From positions 1 through 64,000 of IMG/VR virus record IMGVR_UViG_3300035190_000444: DNA of 64,000 bases; one strand, 5' to 3'. Within the stretch, counting starts at the first letter, position 1, and each line of letters begins with the position of its first letter. The stretch is from a virus. This document shows positions 50,395 through 57,771 of this stretch, piece by piece. Under the pieces are notes generated by a model that was given only the letters and a program-made list of their open reading frames with translations, was not told the origin of the DNA and did no database searches. The translations under genes were made by a program, and so were the position numbers.

Positions 50395-50402
50395 TTTATA
50401 CT
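50374..50402 (+). promoter_or_regulatory. Sigma70 promoter TTGACA-17-TATACT
   Basis: Near-consensus, 42 nt before the ATG at 50444. Confidence 0.8.
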
Positions 50403-50443
50403 TTAATTTGTTTTAAACATTCACACAGTAAAAAGGAGAAGTT

Positions 50444-50704
50444 ATGCAAAAAATTATCTTATCTGCACTTCAATCTGGTGCAAAGACTCCAATAGAACTT
50501 TATGACCTGTGTAGATGTGATCCATATGATTTTGCAAGGATGCTAACTGATTTAGCAGATTCTGAAAAGATCGAACGACGCATTATCATTCCTAATCATG
50601 ATCAAATATACCGCTCACTAACATTAATCCCTAATAATGTAATTGACGGATTGCCTTGGGACGCTATTCGGATAGAATACCGTTTGACAAATAAAACACA
50701 CTAA
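50444..50704 (+). CDS. Small winged-helix-like protein
   Basis: 86 aa. MQKIILSALQSGAKTPIELYD then FARMLTDLADSEKIERRIIIP has the helix-turn-helix-wing order of small DNA-binding or regulatory domains (I-L-x-A-L ... T-P-I-E-L ... L-x-x-L-x-x-x-x-K-I-E-R). AAAAGGAG before the ATG. An operator-like repeat sits on its own promoter, so autoregulation is possible but unproven. Confidence 0.55.
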   Translation: MQKIILSALQSGAKTPIELYDLCRCDPYDFARMLTDLADSEKIERRIIIPNHDQIYRSLTLIPNNVIDGLPWDAIRIEYRLTNKTH

Positions 50705-50712
50705 TATATAAT
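50684..50712 (+). promoter_or_regulatory. Consensus sigma70 promoter TTGACA-17-TATAAT
   Basis: Perfect -35 and -10 hexamers, 31 nt before ATG 50743; the -35 lies inside the end of the previous gene. Confidence 0.85.
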
Positions 50713-50742
50713 AAACACTTTACAACAACACAAGGAGTTACA

Positions 50743-50958
50743 ATGCTAATTGGAACAAATCCGCAAGGAGATAATGTAATGGTTATTGATGATATGATTT
50801 TAAATTATTCATATTGGGATTGTGATTGCTCACATGCATATCTAAGATCAGTAAAACAACACCATTGCAATGAATGTGGAGCAGATAGAGATGACAGCGA
50901 AGTATCTCAAGAAGCAGAAGTACAACTTTTTATCTATAACCATACCTCACAGGAGTAA
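50743..50958 (+). CDS. Small zinc-ribbon-like protein
   Basis: 71 aa. C-D-C (at about 27-29), H, then H-H-C-N-E-C-G-A-D form two Cys/His pairs fit for one zinc. The rest is acidic. Not otherwise recognised. Good Shine-Dalgarno (AAGGAG). Confidence 0.55.
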   Translation: MLIGTNPQGDNVMVIDDMILNYSYWDCDCSHAYLRSVKQHHCNECGADRDDSEVSQEAEVQLFIYNHTSQE

Positions 50959-50960
50959 CT

Positions 50961-52007
50961 ATGACAGCAGAAATAACCATTTTTGATAACGTACACGGCG
51001 ATATAAAATCATTGCCATCAGACATGCAAGCTTCAGTTATTAAAGAGTTAGCTCAACAAGTACATGATAATCCTAAATTATCAAATAAGTTTATTACATT
51101 CTTACAGACTAATCTTGATCCTGTTATGGCAGTATACGGTTATTACTATTCAATTGACGAAGGATTACTGCAGCCAACTGCTCGTAACTTTCAAACAACT
51201 ATGTTATTTGAACAAGAGTTTAATCATTTAATCAAATATCTTACGCCTAGCAAAAAGGCAACACTCTATGAATCGGTTGCAGATGGAATTGGCTTAACTC
51301 AGATTGAGCTAGAACTAACTAGTCCATTCGAATTACAACCTGAAGATGAGATTGGCACTGGTACATGGGAATACGTTGAACCTGAGTTACCTGAAATCGA
51401 TGATGACGATACAGCAAATCCAGCTACTACGACAATAACAAGTACTCCAGGTACTATTAAGATTCCATTAAAAGATATTCTTGATACTGCCGCTAAAAAG
51501 GTATTTGGTGTAGGTGTTAAAAAGACTGATGCTGAAAAAGATCAAGAACAAGATGATCGTGATGCCTACCATGTATACACTCAGTATCTATATCAGTTCA
51601 CTGGTGCATGGTTCCCTAACGACGCTCCTACTATTAATGTAGTATCGCAAAAGTTTTGGGATGAACATGAATGTATTGATGATCAACACATTTCAGAGTA
51701 CTTAGAATCGATTATTCCAGATTGGTCTAATAACTGGTGTGAAACTACGGACAGTGTATTTGAATACACTGGCGGTTCAACTAAAGCAGAAGCTATTGCT
51801 TATTTAAAAGCAACAGGGTTCTTTAAACAAAAAGAACTATTTGATGTTGAATTTAGTAAAGCAGGTATCTTACTAAGTTATCTTGAAGGTCAACCTGAAG
51901 AAGTAATTTCTAAGTTTCTCAAAGAGGCACTTACACATCTTGATGATAGCCAAATTCAAGACTTAATTCAAAAGTATGAAGACGCTTGGCACGAAGAGGA
52001 TGAATAA
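50961..52007 (+). CDS. Hypothetical acidic protein
   Basis: 348 aa, not recognised. N-terminal half helical (SDMQASVIKELAQQVHDN). A Thr/Pro linker near 160-175 (PATTTITSTPGTIKIP). C-terminal part with aromatic residues (YHVYTQYLYQFTGAWFPND). Long for this region. It follows the zinc-ribbon gene by 2 nt with AGGAG overlapping that gene's end. Confidence 0.55.
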   Translation: MTAEITIFDNVHGDIKSLPSDMQASVIKELAQQVHDNPKLSNKFITFLQTNLDPVMAVYGYYYSIDEGLLQPTARNFQTTMLFEQEFNHLIKYLTPSKKATLYESVADGIGLTQIELELTSPFELQPEDEIGTGTWEYVEPELPEIDDDDTANPATTTITSTPGTIKIPLKDILDTAAKKVFGVGVKKTDAEKDQEQDDRDAYHVYTQYLYQFTGAWFPNDAPTINVVSQKFWDEHECIDDQHISEYLESIIPDWSNNWCETTDSVFEYTGGSTKAEAIAYLKATGFFKQKELFDVEFSKAGILLSYLEGQPEEVISKFLKEALTHLDDSQIQDLIQKYEDAWHEEDE

Positions 52008-52015
52008 ATAACTGC

Positions 52016-52044
52016 TTGCACATCCGCGTGTAGTTTGTTATAAT
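52016..52044 (+). promoter_or_regulatory. Sigma70 promoter TTGCAC-17-TATAAT
   Basis: 33 nt before ATG 52077. The -10 lies between inverted arms CCGCGTGT and ACACGCGG. Confidence 0.7.
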
Positions 52045-52068
52045 ATGTTTTTACTTACTAACACGCGG
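52024..52068. promoter_or_regulatory. Inverted repeat spanning a -10 box
   Basis: CCGCGTGT (52024-52031) and ACACGCGG (52061-52068), 8-bp perfect arms with the -10 between them; a possible operator or 5' hairpin. Confidence 0.45.
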
Positions 52069-52076
52069 AGCTTACA

Positions 52077-52781
52077 GTGTTTCTTTTACTATCAACTAGC
52101 AACATCAAAACACAAAAAGGTGTTAAATTAGGATATGCTACTTATGTCTTACACTTATCACCATCTGATCTCAGTGGTGTTATCAACACTTGCCCAAAAG
52201 CAACACTAGGTTGCAAAATAGGTTGCCTAAACACTTCAGGTCACGGCGGCATGTACACTGACATTGAAGACAGTGTAGTTCAACAAGCTCGCATACGCAA
52301 AACAAAATGGTTTGCTACCGGACGCGACAGCTTCTTAGAAGCTCTAGTGCTTGACATCCAACGCGCAATCAAACAAGCTACGAAGAAAGGTCTTATTCCT
52401 GTATTTCGCCTCAATGGCACAAGTGATCTCTCATGGGAGAAATACAAAATTAACGGTAAGAATATCTTTGAACTATTTCCAACTGTTCAATTCTACGACT
52501 ACACTAAGGTGTTGCATCGTAAAGTTGGACACATCCATAACTATCATTTAACATTCTCTAGAGGCGAGTCTAATCAAGCAGAGGTTGATTATGCTATTGC
52601 TAACGGTATGAATGTTGCTTATGTATTTGATAAAACTCCAGCAACATACGATGGTATGACTGTATTTGATGGCGACGACACTGACTTACGATTCCTTGAT
52701 CCGACAGGTGTAATTGTAGGTCTTAAGGCAAAAGGTCGCGCACGTAAAGACACTAGTGGGTTTGTAATTAGAACAAAATAG
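52077..52781 (+). CDS. GP88-like phage protein
   Basis: 234 aa. Conserved blocks of the phage gp88 family: T-C-P-K-A-T-L-G-C-K-I-G-C-L-N-T-S-G-H (a C-x-7-C-x-3-C cluster), VQQARIRKTKWF, VFRLNGTSDLSWE and FPTVQFYDYTKVLHR. The Cys cluster could hold a metal or an iron-sulphur cluster. Function not established in any phage as far as I know. First gene of an operon with three mini-DUF1566 genes. Confidence 0.78.
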   Translation: MFLLLSTSNIKTQKGVKLGYATYVLHLSPSDLSGVINTCPKATLGCKIGCLNTSGHGGMYTDIEDSVVQQARIRKTKWFATGRDSFLEALVLDIQRAIKQATKKGLIPVFRLNGTSDLSWEKYKINGKNIFELFPTVQFYDYTKVLHRKVGHIHNYHLTFSRGESNQAEVDYAIANGMNVAYVFDKTPATYDGMTVFDGDDTDLRFLDPTGVIVGLKAKGRARKDTSGFVIRTK

Positions 52782-52788
52782 GATTATT

Positions 52789-53001
52789 ATGATTGAATCA
52801 GGAATAGGTTCTGATCATTTTCTAACATACGATGAAGCCTGGCTCTTTTGTATCACTACTACTCTCTACAATAAGTATGATTGGAGAATGATGACACGAC
52901 GTGAGTTTATAGAGTATAAACCAAGAGAAAAATGGTTCGAAGTCACCGGCGTGTCGCATTTAATAGCCCAGGTACTACCAGTGAGAGATGTAAATGATTA
53001 G
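52789..53001 (+). CDS. Mini-DUF1566 paralogue 12
   Basis: 70 aa. YDEAWLFCITTTLYNKYDWRMMTRREF: the Pro of R-x-P-T is Met here. End QVLPVRDVND. 7 nt after the gp88-like gene. Confidence 0.7.
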   Translation: MIESGIGSDHFLTYDEAWLFCITTTLYNKYDWRMMTRREFIEYKPREKWFEVTGVSHLIAQVLPVRDVND

Positions 53002-53245
53002 AAGAGATTTAGCTTACAATACACACTTAGAATACTTAGATTATTCTAACTATAAAATGGATTGGGACAGCGCATGGTTATACTGTGCTACCTGTACATA
53101 TAAAGACATGTATGATTGGCGAATGCTTACTCCATATGAATTTCGTAATGATCCATACATACACAGCTGGCATGCCGCTTCACGGAAGAATAACTTTCCA
53201 GCATTTGTATTACCAGTTCGAGATAGAGGCCCCGCTGTAACATGA
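52994..53245 (+). CDS. Mini-DUF1566 paralogue 13, ends within motif copy 6
   Basis: 83 aa. WDSAWLYCATCTYKDMYDW then RMLTPYEF, end VLPVRDRGPAVT. The last four residues G-P-A-V are encoded by the GGCCCCGCTGTA motif, so the motif has been taken into the 3' end of the gene. 4-nt overlap with the next gene. Confidence 0.7.
   Translation: MIRRDLAYNTHLEYLDYSNYKMDWDSAWLYCATCTYKDMYDWRMLTPYEFRNDPYIHSWHAASRKNNFPAFVLPVRDRGPAVT
53228..53240 (+). repeat. GGCCCCGCTGTAA motif, copy 6 (intragenic)
   Basis: In frame as G-P-A-V at the end of paralogue 13, directly before the ATG of paralogue 14. Confidence 0.8.
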
Positions 53246-53460
53246 GAATAGAAATATCACCAACAACTAATAAAGAATTTACATACGATGAAGCAATAAT
53301 GTACTGCTTTTTTCTTATTATAGACGGCAAAAAAGGATGGAGACTACCTACAAGAGAAGAATATAATTCTTCTGTCAAAATATGGGGATGGCATCAAGAT
53401 GATGATAGATCATCAACATCTGATCTTTTCAAAGTAACCCCAGTGCGGGACTCTGACTAA
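53242..53460 (+). CDS. Mini-DUF1566 paralogue 14
   Basis: 72 aa. IEISPTTNKEFTYDEAIMYC, then IDGKKGWRLPTREEY, middle WGWHQDDDRSS, end VTPVRDSD. The G-K-K-G-W subtype. Translation may depend on coupling, as the expected Shine-Dalgarno position holds the GC-rich motif. Confidence 0.72.
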   Translation: MRIEISPTTNKEFTYDEAIMYCFFLIIDGKKGWRLPTREEYNSSVKIWGWHQDDDRSSTSDLFKVTPVRDSD

Positions 53461-53468
53461 ATTATCAT

Positions 53469-53497
53469 TTGCTTACCAATAAATATTTTGCTATAAT
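53469..53497 (+). promoter_or_regulatory. Sigma70 promoter TTGCTT-17-TATAAT
   Basis: 37 nt before ATG 53534; drives the 53.5-55.1 kb operon. Confidence 0.65.
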
Positions 53498-53533
53498 ATA
53501 TTTTTATTTACAAACCTTACGGAGTACATAACT

Positions 53534-53740
53534 ATGGCACACGTAGAACATGGACCAAGATCCGAAAACAAAATGACTTATGATGAAGCAATAATGTATT
53601 GCTTCTGGTTCACTCACAATGGCAAGAAAGGATGGCGTCTTCCAACCTTTCATGAATTTCTAGACGGGAACTCGTGGTATAAGGATGCTGAGATTACTAA
53701 ACGCAAGTGGTACGTAAAACCTGTGAGGGACATAAAATGA
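53534..53740 (+). CDS. Mini-DUF1566 paralogue 15
   Basis: 68 aa. YDEAIMYCFWFTHNGKKGW then RLPTFHEF, middle NSWYKDAEITKRK, end VKPVRDIK. Confidence 0.72.
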   Translation: MAHVEHGPRSENKMTYDEAIMYCFWFTHNGKKGWRLPTFHEFLDGNSWYKDAEITKRKWYVKPVRDIK

Positions 53741-54054
53741 ACTTTGAAATAGCACCACGCGACAAATGGTTAGCAGAAACTCCTTACGACCAAGGAGCAA
53801 TGTATTGTTTATTCCTTGAAATTGATGGAAAGAAAGGATGGCGATTGCCAACTAATGAAGAAGCTGACATGTTAGTAAACACAGTAGATCCGGGTAATGA
53901 TTTTGAGAATCCCGAAGTCCTTCCAGAGTTAGAGGAGTTTAATTCCTATTGGTTTGATGCTGATCATTGGGGGTTTTGGACACACGAAGATACAGTTGAC
54001 GACTATGATCTTGACGAATTGTTTACTGCAATTCCAGTAAGGGACATAATATGA
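53737..54054 (+). CDS. Mini-DUF1566 paralogue 16
   Basis: 105 aa from ATG 53737, which overlaps the previous stop (ATGA). NFEIAPRDKW start, YDQGAMYCLFLEIDGKKGW then RLPTNEEA, a long acidic middle (FNSYWFDADHWGFWTHED) and end AIPVRDII. The D-E-A triplet is D-Q-G here. Confidence 0.72.
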   Translation: MNFEIAPRDKWLAETPYDQGAMYCLFLEIDGKKGWRLPTNEEADMLVNTVDPGNDFENPEVLPELEEFNSYWFDADHWGFWTHEDTVDDYDLDELFTAIPVRDII

Positions 54055-54344
54055 ACTTTGAAATAGCACCAAAAACAACGGAGATACAAGCCACGTGGGA
54101 TGAAGCAGTTATGTATTGTTTTTTTCTTGAAATAGATGGAAAGAAAGGATGGAGACTGCCTACTAAAGAGGAATTAGATTATATCTACCATTCAAAAAAT
54201 GATTTCATTGATGCCTACTACTGGTCCTCTACTGAGTACAATGGCAGCAGCGCCTGGGGTCAGGTTTTCACCAGTGGCACCCAGTTCAGCTCCAGTAAGA
54301 ACGGCGGCAGCTACTACGTTAGAGCAATAAGGGACATAATATGA
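54051..54344 (+). CDS. Full-length DUF1566-type protein with candidate variable region
   Basis: 97 aa (paralogue 17). NFEIAP start; WDEAVMYC (16-23); GWRLPTKEELDYIY (33-46); then the complete DUF1566 middle lost in most paralogues: YYWSSTE (56-62), SSAW (66-69), F73, G76, and YYVRAIRD (88-95). From about 54213 the codons switch to GC-rich forms, mostly AAC-derivable (TAC, GGC, AGC, ACC, TTC, TCC), unlike the 5' half. This is what a diversity-generating retroelement variable region looks like in lectin-fold targets. Confidence 0.78.
   Translation: MNFEIAPKTTEIQATWDEAVMYCFFLEIDGKKGWRLPTKEELDYIYHSKNDFIDAYYWSSTEYNGSSAWGQVFTSGTQFSSSKNGGSYYVRAIRDII
54213..54335 (+). other. Possible DGR variable region (VR-like)
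   Basis: GC-rich 3' segment of the 97-aa gene, ending in TACTACGTTAGAGCAATAAGGGAC. A related end (TACGTTAGACCAGTAAGGGAC) occurs at 54868-54888 in the next paralogue. Variable codons can be read as A-substituted forms of AAC while Trp, Gln and Lys codons remain. No template repeat or reverse transcriptase is seen in this window. Confidence 0.4.
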
Positions 54345-54418
54345 ACTTTGAAGTCGCACCTAACGGTGCTCGAACTGATAATTGCCATATGCAAAACTTA
54401 ACTGGAGAACTACGATGA
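54341..54418 (+). pseudogene. Truncated mini-DUF1566 stub
   Basis: 25 codons: MNFEVAPNGARTDN ... then stop. The first seven residues copy the start of paralogues 16 and 17 (NFEIAP), but the core is gone. ATGA overlaps on both sides keep translation coupled to the next gene, which may explain why the stub remains. Confidence 0.55.
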
Positions 54419-54891
54419 GAAAATCCCTATCACATAAAGAAATCCTAATACTAAAACTCAATAATCTTTTAGCTACTTCTGAATCACTCGAAGACAAACT
54501 TGTAACCGAGAATAATCAATGGCAATGCCGTGCAACAGTCCTACGCAGCGATATTCAAAATTTGATTGACTATGTAGAATGGTCGGTAGAAGAGAATAGT
54601 ATGAATATTGAAATAGCACCAAAATCTGCCGAGGAGTCATGTAGTTGGGATACTGCACGAACATATTGTTTATTTCTTAACTTTGATGAAAAAACTGATT
54701 GGAGACTTCCAACAAAAGAAGAACTAAATCAAATCTATGAATCAGATAATGATTTTCGTAGTGGTCGATACTGGGCTTCTAATGAACAAAGTGTAGATAC
54801 TGCTTGGAGTCAGAGTTTTGAAAATGGTAGCAGATACCCTAACTTTAAGTTCCACGGTGGCCTCTACGTTAGACCAGTAAGGGACTTATGA
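54415..54891 (+). CDS. DUF1566-type protein fused to a helical N-terminal domain
   Basis: 158 aa. Residues 1-62 are helical (SHKEILILKLNNLLATSESLEDKL) and unlike any paralogue. From M63 (ATG 54601) the family pattern starts: MNIEIAPKSAEE, WDTARTYC, DWRLPTKEELNQIY, then a full middle (RYWASNE, TAWSQSFENGS) and GGLYVRPVRDL. Either one fused protein or two products with an internal start. The 3' third has GC-richer codons, like its neighbour. Confidence 0.68.
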   Translation: MRKSLSHKEILILKLNNLLATSESLEDKLVTENNQWQCRATVLRSDIQNLIDYVEWSVEENSMNIEIAPKSAEESCSWDTARTYCLFLNFDEKTDWRLPTKEELNQIYESDNDFRSGRYWASNEQSVDTAWSQSFENGSRYPNFKFHGGLYVRPVRDL

Positions 54892-55133
54892 TTATTGATT
54901 ATATGATTGATCGTGCTCCGCCACGTATAGTAAACAACTATGAAGAGGCTTGGCTGTATTGCCTTACCTGTAATCATGATGGGCATAATGATTGGAGGTT
55001 ACCTACGGTAGACGAATGGCAATATTCGTCTACAACCTCAATGCCTTTAGAAGCTTATTATGAAAACAATTATTTCTTTAAAGTTGAACCGGCTATGCAG
55101 AATAAGGCAGTTCCGGTACGTGAAGTAAAATAG
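54888..55133 (+). CDS. Mini-DUF1566 paralogue 19
   Basis: 81 aa. YEEAWLYCLTCNHDGHNDW then RLPTVDEW, middle LEAYYENNYFF, end AVPVREVK. Last gene of the operon, joined by a 4-nt overlap. Confidence 0.72.
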   Translation: MIIDYMIDRAPPRIVNNYEEAWLYCLTCNHDGHNDWRLPTVDEWQYSSTTSMPLEAYYENNYFFKVEPAMQNKAVPVREVK

Positions 55134-55135
55134 TC

Positions 55136-55164
55136 TTTACAAATCAACAAATAATTGTTATACT
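55136..55164 (+). promoter_or_regulatory. Sigma70 promoter TTTACA-17-TATACT
   Basis: 57 nt before ATG 55221; motif copy 7 lies in the leader between them. Confidence 0.7.
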
Positions 55165-55192
55165 ATATTTTTTTAAACACTACAGCAAGCAA

Positions 55193-55204
55193 GGCCCCGC
55201 TGTA
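55193..55204 (+). repeat. GGCCCCGCTGTA motif, copy 7
   Basis: In the 5' leader of 55221-55808, 7 nt before GGAG. Confidence 0.8.
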
Positions 55205-55220
55205 TATACAGGAGAATAAC

Positions 55221-55808
55221 ATGGCAACACGTAGCGCAATTGGTTATATGAGAAACGATGGTACTGTTCGGGCAGTGTACGTGCATTGGGACGGTTACTT
55301 ATCACATGTTGGTAAAACACTTATTGAGAACTATGACTTAATTGGTGTAGGCGATTTATGTGATTTAGGTGACATAAGCTCATTAGGCGAAACAATTGAA
55401 GATACTGAGTTTTACGGACGCGATCGCAACGAAGATGATATTGAAGCACATGAGTTTGCATCTGAACATGAGTTTGTAGATTGGTATGATGATTCTGAGT
55501 TTTTCTATTTAATAAAAGATGACACATGGTATGTGTCAGAACATTGCGCAGAGTTCTTGTTACTTGCAGATCGTTTAAAAGCTACAAAAGTTGAGTATAC
55601 CGATTATATTCGCCCAGATGAAACAACAACATCCTACAGTGCAAGAGATGCAGTAGTAGCAATGGTAGCTGATGGTGTAGTTGAACCAGTGTATATGATT
55701 AAGTTGTTACTTGATCGCATTGATCCAGAAACATTAGAAGAACTGTTGAAAGAAGAATTCAACATTGACGATATGATTCCAGAATGTTACTTTGAGGAGA
55801 ACGAATAA
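55221..55808 (+). CDS. Conserved phage protein (ATRSAIGY type)
   Basis: 195 aa from ATG 55221 (AGGAGAATAAC). It begins ATRSAIGYMRNDGTVRAVYV then HWDGYLSHVGKTLIENY, a block seen in uncharacterised proteins of many large phages. The rest is acidic, with WYDDSEFFYLIKDDTW. No catalytic motif recognised. TAATG overlap with the next gene. Confidence 0.65.
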   Translation: MATRSAIGYMRNDGTVRAVYVHWDGYLSHVGKTLIENYDLIGVGDLCDLGDISSLGETIEDTEFYGRDRNEDDIEAHEFASEHEFVDWYDDSEFFYLIKDDTWYVSEHCAEFLLLADRLKATKVEYTDYIRPDETTTSYSARDAVVAMVADGVVEPVYMIKLLLDRIDPETLEELLKEEFNIDDMIPECYFEENE

Positions 55809-56068
55809 TGGCAGACGCTAAAGTTAAAAAGCCAGTTGTAAAGAAACGTATTGTAGAAGTTGACAACTACAAGATTCGTATTGCCGAAACAGACTTACCT
55901 CACAATGGTAAAGTAACATTAGATGGACCTCATATGCAAGAACGTGGTCCTAATTTAGAACTTATCGTATACGCAACTGCTAACAGTGACACATATGAAC
56001 CAGGTAGGCGATATGCGTGTTTCTATACACTAAAAGGTAAACGTACTGGATATTTTACAATCAATTAG
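55808..56068 (+). CDS. Small basic beta-rich protein
   Basis: 86 aa, not recognised. A Lys-rich start (KVKKPVVKKRIVEVDNYKIRI) and beta strands ending YFTIN. Coupled to the upstream gene by one base. Confidence 0.55.
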   Translation: MADAKVKKPVVKKRIVEVDNYKIRIAETDLPHNGKVTLDGPHMQERGPNLELIVYATANSDTYEPGRRYACFYTLKGKRTGYFTIN

Positions 56069-56076
56069 GAGGCCCT

Positions 56077-56238
56077 GTGCTCAAGAGCGAAGTATTTGAA
56101 AACAATGTAATTAAGGCACTTGAAGATTACATAAATTACAACAATCAGATAACTCCTCTTAGTGAGGATTTCTTTCATCGGATTGAAGCACTGAAACAAA
56201 AAGCACAGGAGTTACAGAATGAAGCTAACAAATCATGA
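56077..56238 (+). CDS. 53-aa helical protein, GTG start
   Basis: Starts at GTG 56077, 5 nt after a strong TTAGGAGG Shine-Dalgarno. Helical and charged (EVFENNVIKALEDYINYNN, RIEALKQKAQELQNEANKS). Its end overlaps the next gene by 20 nt. Confidence 0.55.
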   Translation: MLKSEVFENNVIKALEDYINYNNQITPLSEDFFHRIEALKQKAQELQNEANKS

Positions 56239-56452
56239 TATGATTTTAGTTGCCTTACAACCATATAAAGGCCAAGAACTATCGTATGCCAAGATAAAAG
56301 AATTAGTGTCGGCAAGATTTCCTGATTTTAACTTAGGTAGTCTCCAGCCAAATGATCATTCTCAACTTGGTAACAAGAATTGTTGCAGATGTGTAGGTTC
56401 AAATCGGCAGCTATTTATTAATCGAGGTCGTGCCACCTATCAAGTTTTATAG
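56219..56452 (+). CDS. Hypothetical small protein
   Basis: 77 aa. MKLTNHDMILVALQPYKGQELS, then IKELVSARFPDF and NKNCCRCVGSNRQLFINRGRATYQV. The order helix-helix-beta hairpin suggests a winged-helix domain; a related layout occurs in some restriction-associated proteins, but this is weak. Confidence 0.5.
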   Translation: MKLTNHDMILVALQPYKGQELSYAKIKELVSARFPDFNLGSLQPNDHSQLGNKNCCRCVGSNRQLFINRGRATYQVL

Positions 56453-56459
56453 GACTAAC

Positions 56460-56804
56460 ATGAAAATTACATTTGCAGGTTTAAAGACAACTGGTAAAGT
56501 AGATACCGTTTGGGTTGTTATTGAGTTAGGTAAACATCGACAACAAGAATGGTATTCTGATTATGTAATTGCCTGGGGCAGACGAGGCGGCAAGTTGCAA
56601 TCTATGACTCGATTAGGATATTATCCACCATCGTTAGACTATAACTCTGATCGTTACAGTAGGTTTAGTACTATTGGCAAACTAATCAATAAGAAACTTA
56701 ACAAAGAGTATGAAAGTATCGATGAAACTCGGTTAGCTGAAGTATATCCAGAGTTTAAACAAGATTTAGATAAACTTGCATTTTGGGAAACATTGAAACT
56801 ATGA
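56460..56804 (+). CDS. Tandem paralogue A (T-F-A-x-L-K-T-T-G-K type)
   Basis: 114 aa from ATG 56460. Shares with the next gene KITFAGLKTTGKVDTVWVVI, DYVIAWGRRGGKLQSM, I-x-K-K-L-x-x-x-Y and AEVYPEFKQDLDKLAFWE. The R-R-G-G-K-L turn is suggestive of a WGR-like or nucleic-acid-binding domain (W-G-R-x-G). Function unknown. 4-nt overlap with its copy. Confidence 0.62.
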   Translation: MKITFAGLKTTGKVDTVWVVIELGKHRQQEWYSDYVIAWGRRGGKLQSMTRLGYYPPSLDYNSDRYSRFSTIGKLINKKLNKEYESIDETRLAEVYPEFKQDLDKLAFWETLKL

Positions 56805-57214
56805 ACATAACATTTGCAAGTTTAAAGACAACTGGAAAAGTTGATACTGTGTGGGCAGTAATTAGTATGGGACAGCCATCTGACAAATCATTATTAACAC
56901 GATTTTCCTCAATTAAGTTTACTGACTATATCATTGTGTGGGGTAAGCGTGGTGGCAAGCTAAGATCTATTAGAGTAATGAATGATTATGTGTCAACAGT
57001 AAGCGACCGTGCATACGAAATCAAAGAGAAAGGTATCCCAACTCGGGCTAGTTGGATTGTAAGAACTGGGTATTGCGGTGAAGCAATACAACGTATTCAC
57101 AAAAAGCTAAAAGCCGGTTACCGTCCAGTTAGAGCTGAGAACTTAGCTGATGTATATCCTGAGTTTGAAAAAGACTTAGCGAAGATTAACTTTTGGGAAC
57201 AATTTAAAACATGA
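56801..57214 (+). CDS. Tandem paralogue B
   Basis: 137 aa from ATG 56801. NITFASLKTTGKVDTVWAVI, DYIIVWGKRGGKLRSI and ADVYPEFEKDLAKINFWE align along the whole of paralogue A, with an insert of about 20 residues in the middle. The gene pair arose by duplication. The end of this gene is the start of a 64-bp repeat. Confidence 0.62.
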   Translation: MNITFASLKTTGKVDTVWAVISMGQPSDKSLLTRFSSIKFTDYIIVWGKRGGKLRSIRVMNDYVSTVSDRAYEIKEKGIPTRASWIVRTGYCGEAIQRIHKKLKAGYRPVRAENLADVYPEFEKDLAKINFWEQFKT

Positions 57215-57274
57215 GTAACAAACCATTTGCACACCAGTAAGTAATTTGCTATAATATATTTTTAGTTAAACAAC
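57211..57274. repeat. 64-bp promoter-bearing direct repeat, copy 1
   Basis: Identical over 64 bp to 57764-57827; it includes the 3' codons of the preceding gene, a full sigma70 promoter and the leader up to AAACAAC. Confidence 0.9.
57227..57255 (+). promoter_or_regulatory. Sigma70 promoter TTGCAC-17-TATAAT (repeat copy 1)
   Basis: 34 nt before ATG 57289. Confidence 0.75.
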
Positions 57275-57288
57275 ATTAGGAGTACATT

Positions 57289-57771
57289 ATGTCAGTTAAA
57301 GTTAATGTAAGTGAGACCCGATCTAAACACACATTTCCGTGTATTGGGCTTGATGAATATGGTTCAGTAATCTTATTTTTAAGCCATAACAGATGCGGCA
57401 CTCACCCATTAAAGGGATTTGCGTTGCAACTTGGCAAAAATGCGCCGTCGTATCACAGAATAGGCGCACCATTATACTGGAAAACAATGACTCCTATTAA
57501 TGGAGGTAGCATAACGATCAATAATGAAATATTTGGAAGTGATAGCAACAATAGTAAAGACAAATGGAAGTATCCGTGTCTTGTAGAATTAACAGACGGC
57601 TCAATTGTACTGTTTAACGGATTTAGAGTTGGAACATTATTAAAACCTGGAAAATATCGAGGAGACTTGTATATGGGATATGATCGTAATGGGTATCCAG
57701 ACGGGCGCCAACCCTATTGGCCATGGGATTATAAATTATTTAATGGGTCAGTTACTATTACAAATGAGTAA
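57289..57771 (+). CDS. Hypothetical beta-rich protein
   Basis: 160 aa, not recognised. Two similar halves: PCIGLDEYGSVILFLSHN and PCLVELTDGSIVLFNG, each followed by a K-G/K-P-G-K segment and N-G-G-S-I-T-I-N-N / F-N-G-S-V-T-I-T-N. The 79-aa protein at 58740 is a one-half version. AGGAG before the ATG. Confidence 0.6.
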   Translation: MSVKVNVSETRSKHTFPCIGLDEYGSVILFLSHNRCGTHPLKGFALQLGKNAPSYHRIGAPLYWKTMTPINGGSITINNEIFGSDSNNSKDKWKYPCLVELTDGSIVLFNGFRVGTLLKPGKYRGDLYMGYDRNGYPDGRQPYWPWDYKLFNGSVTITNE

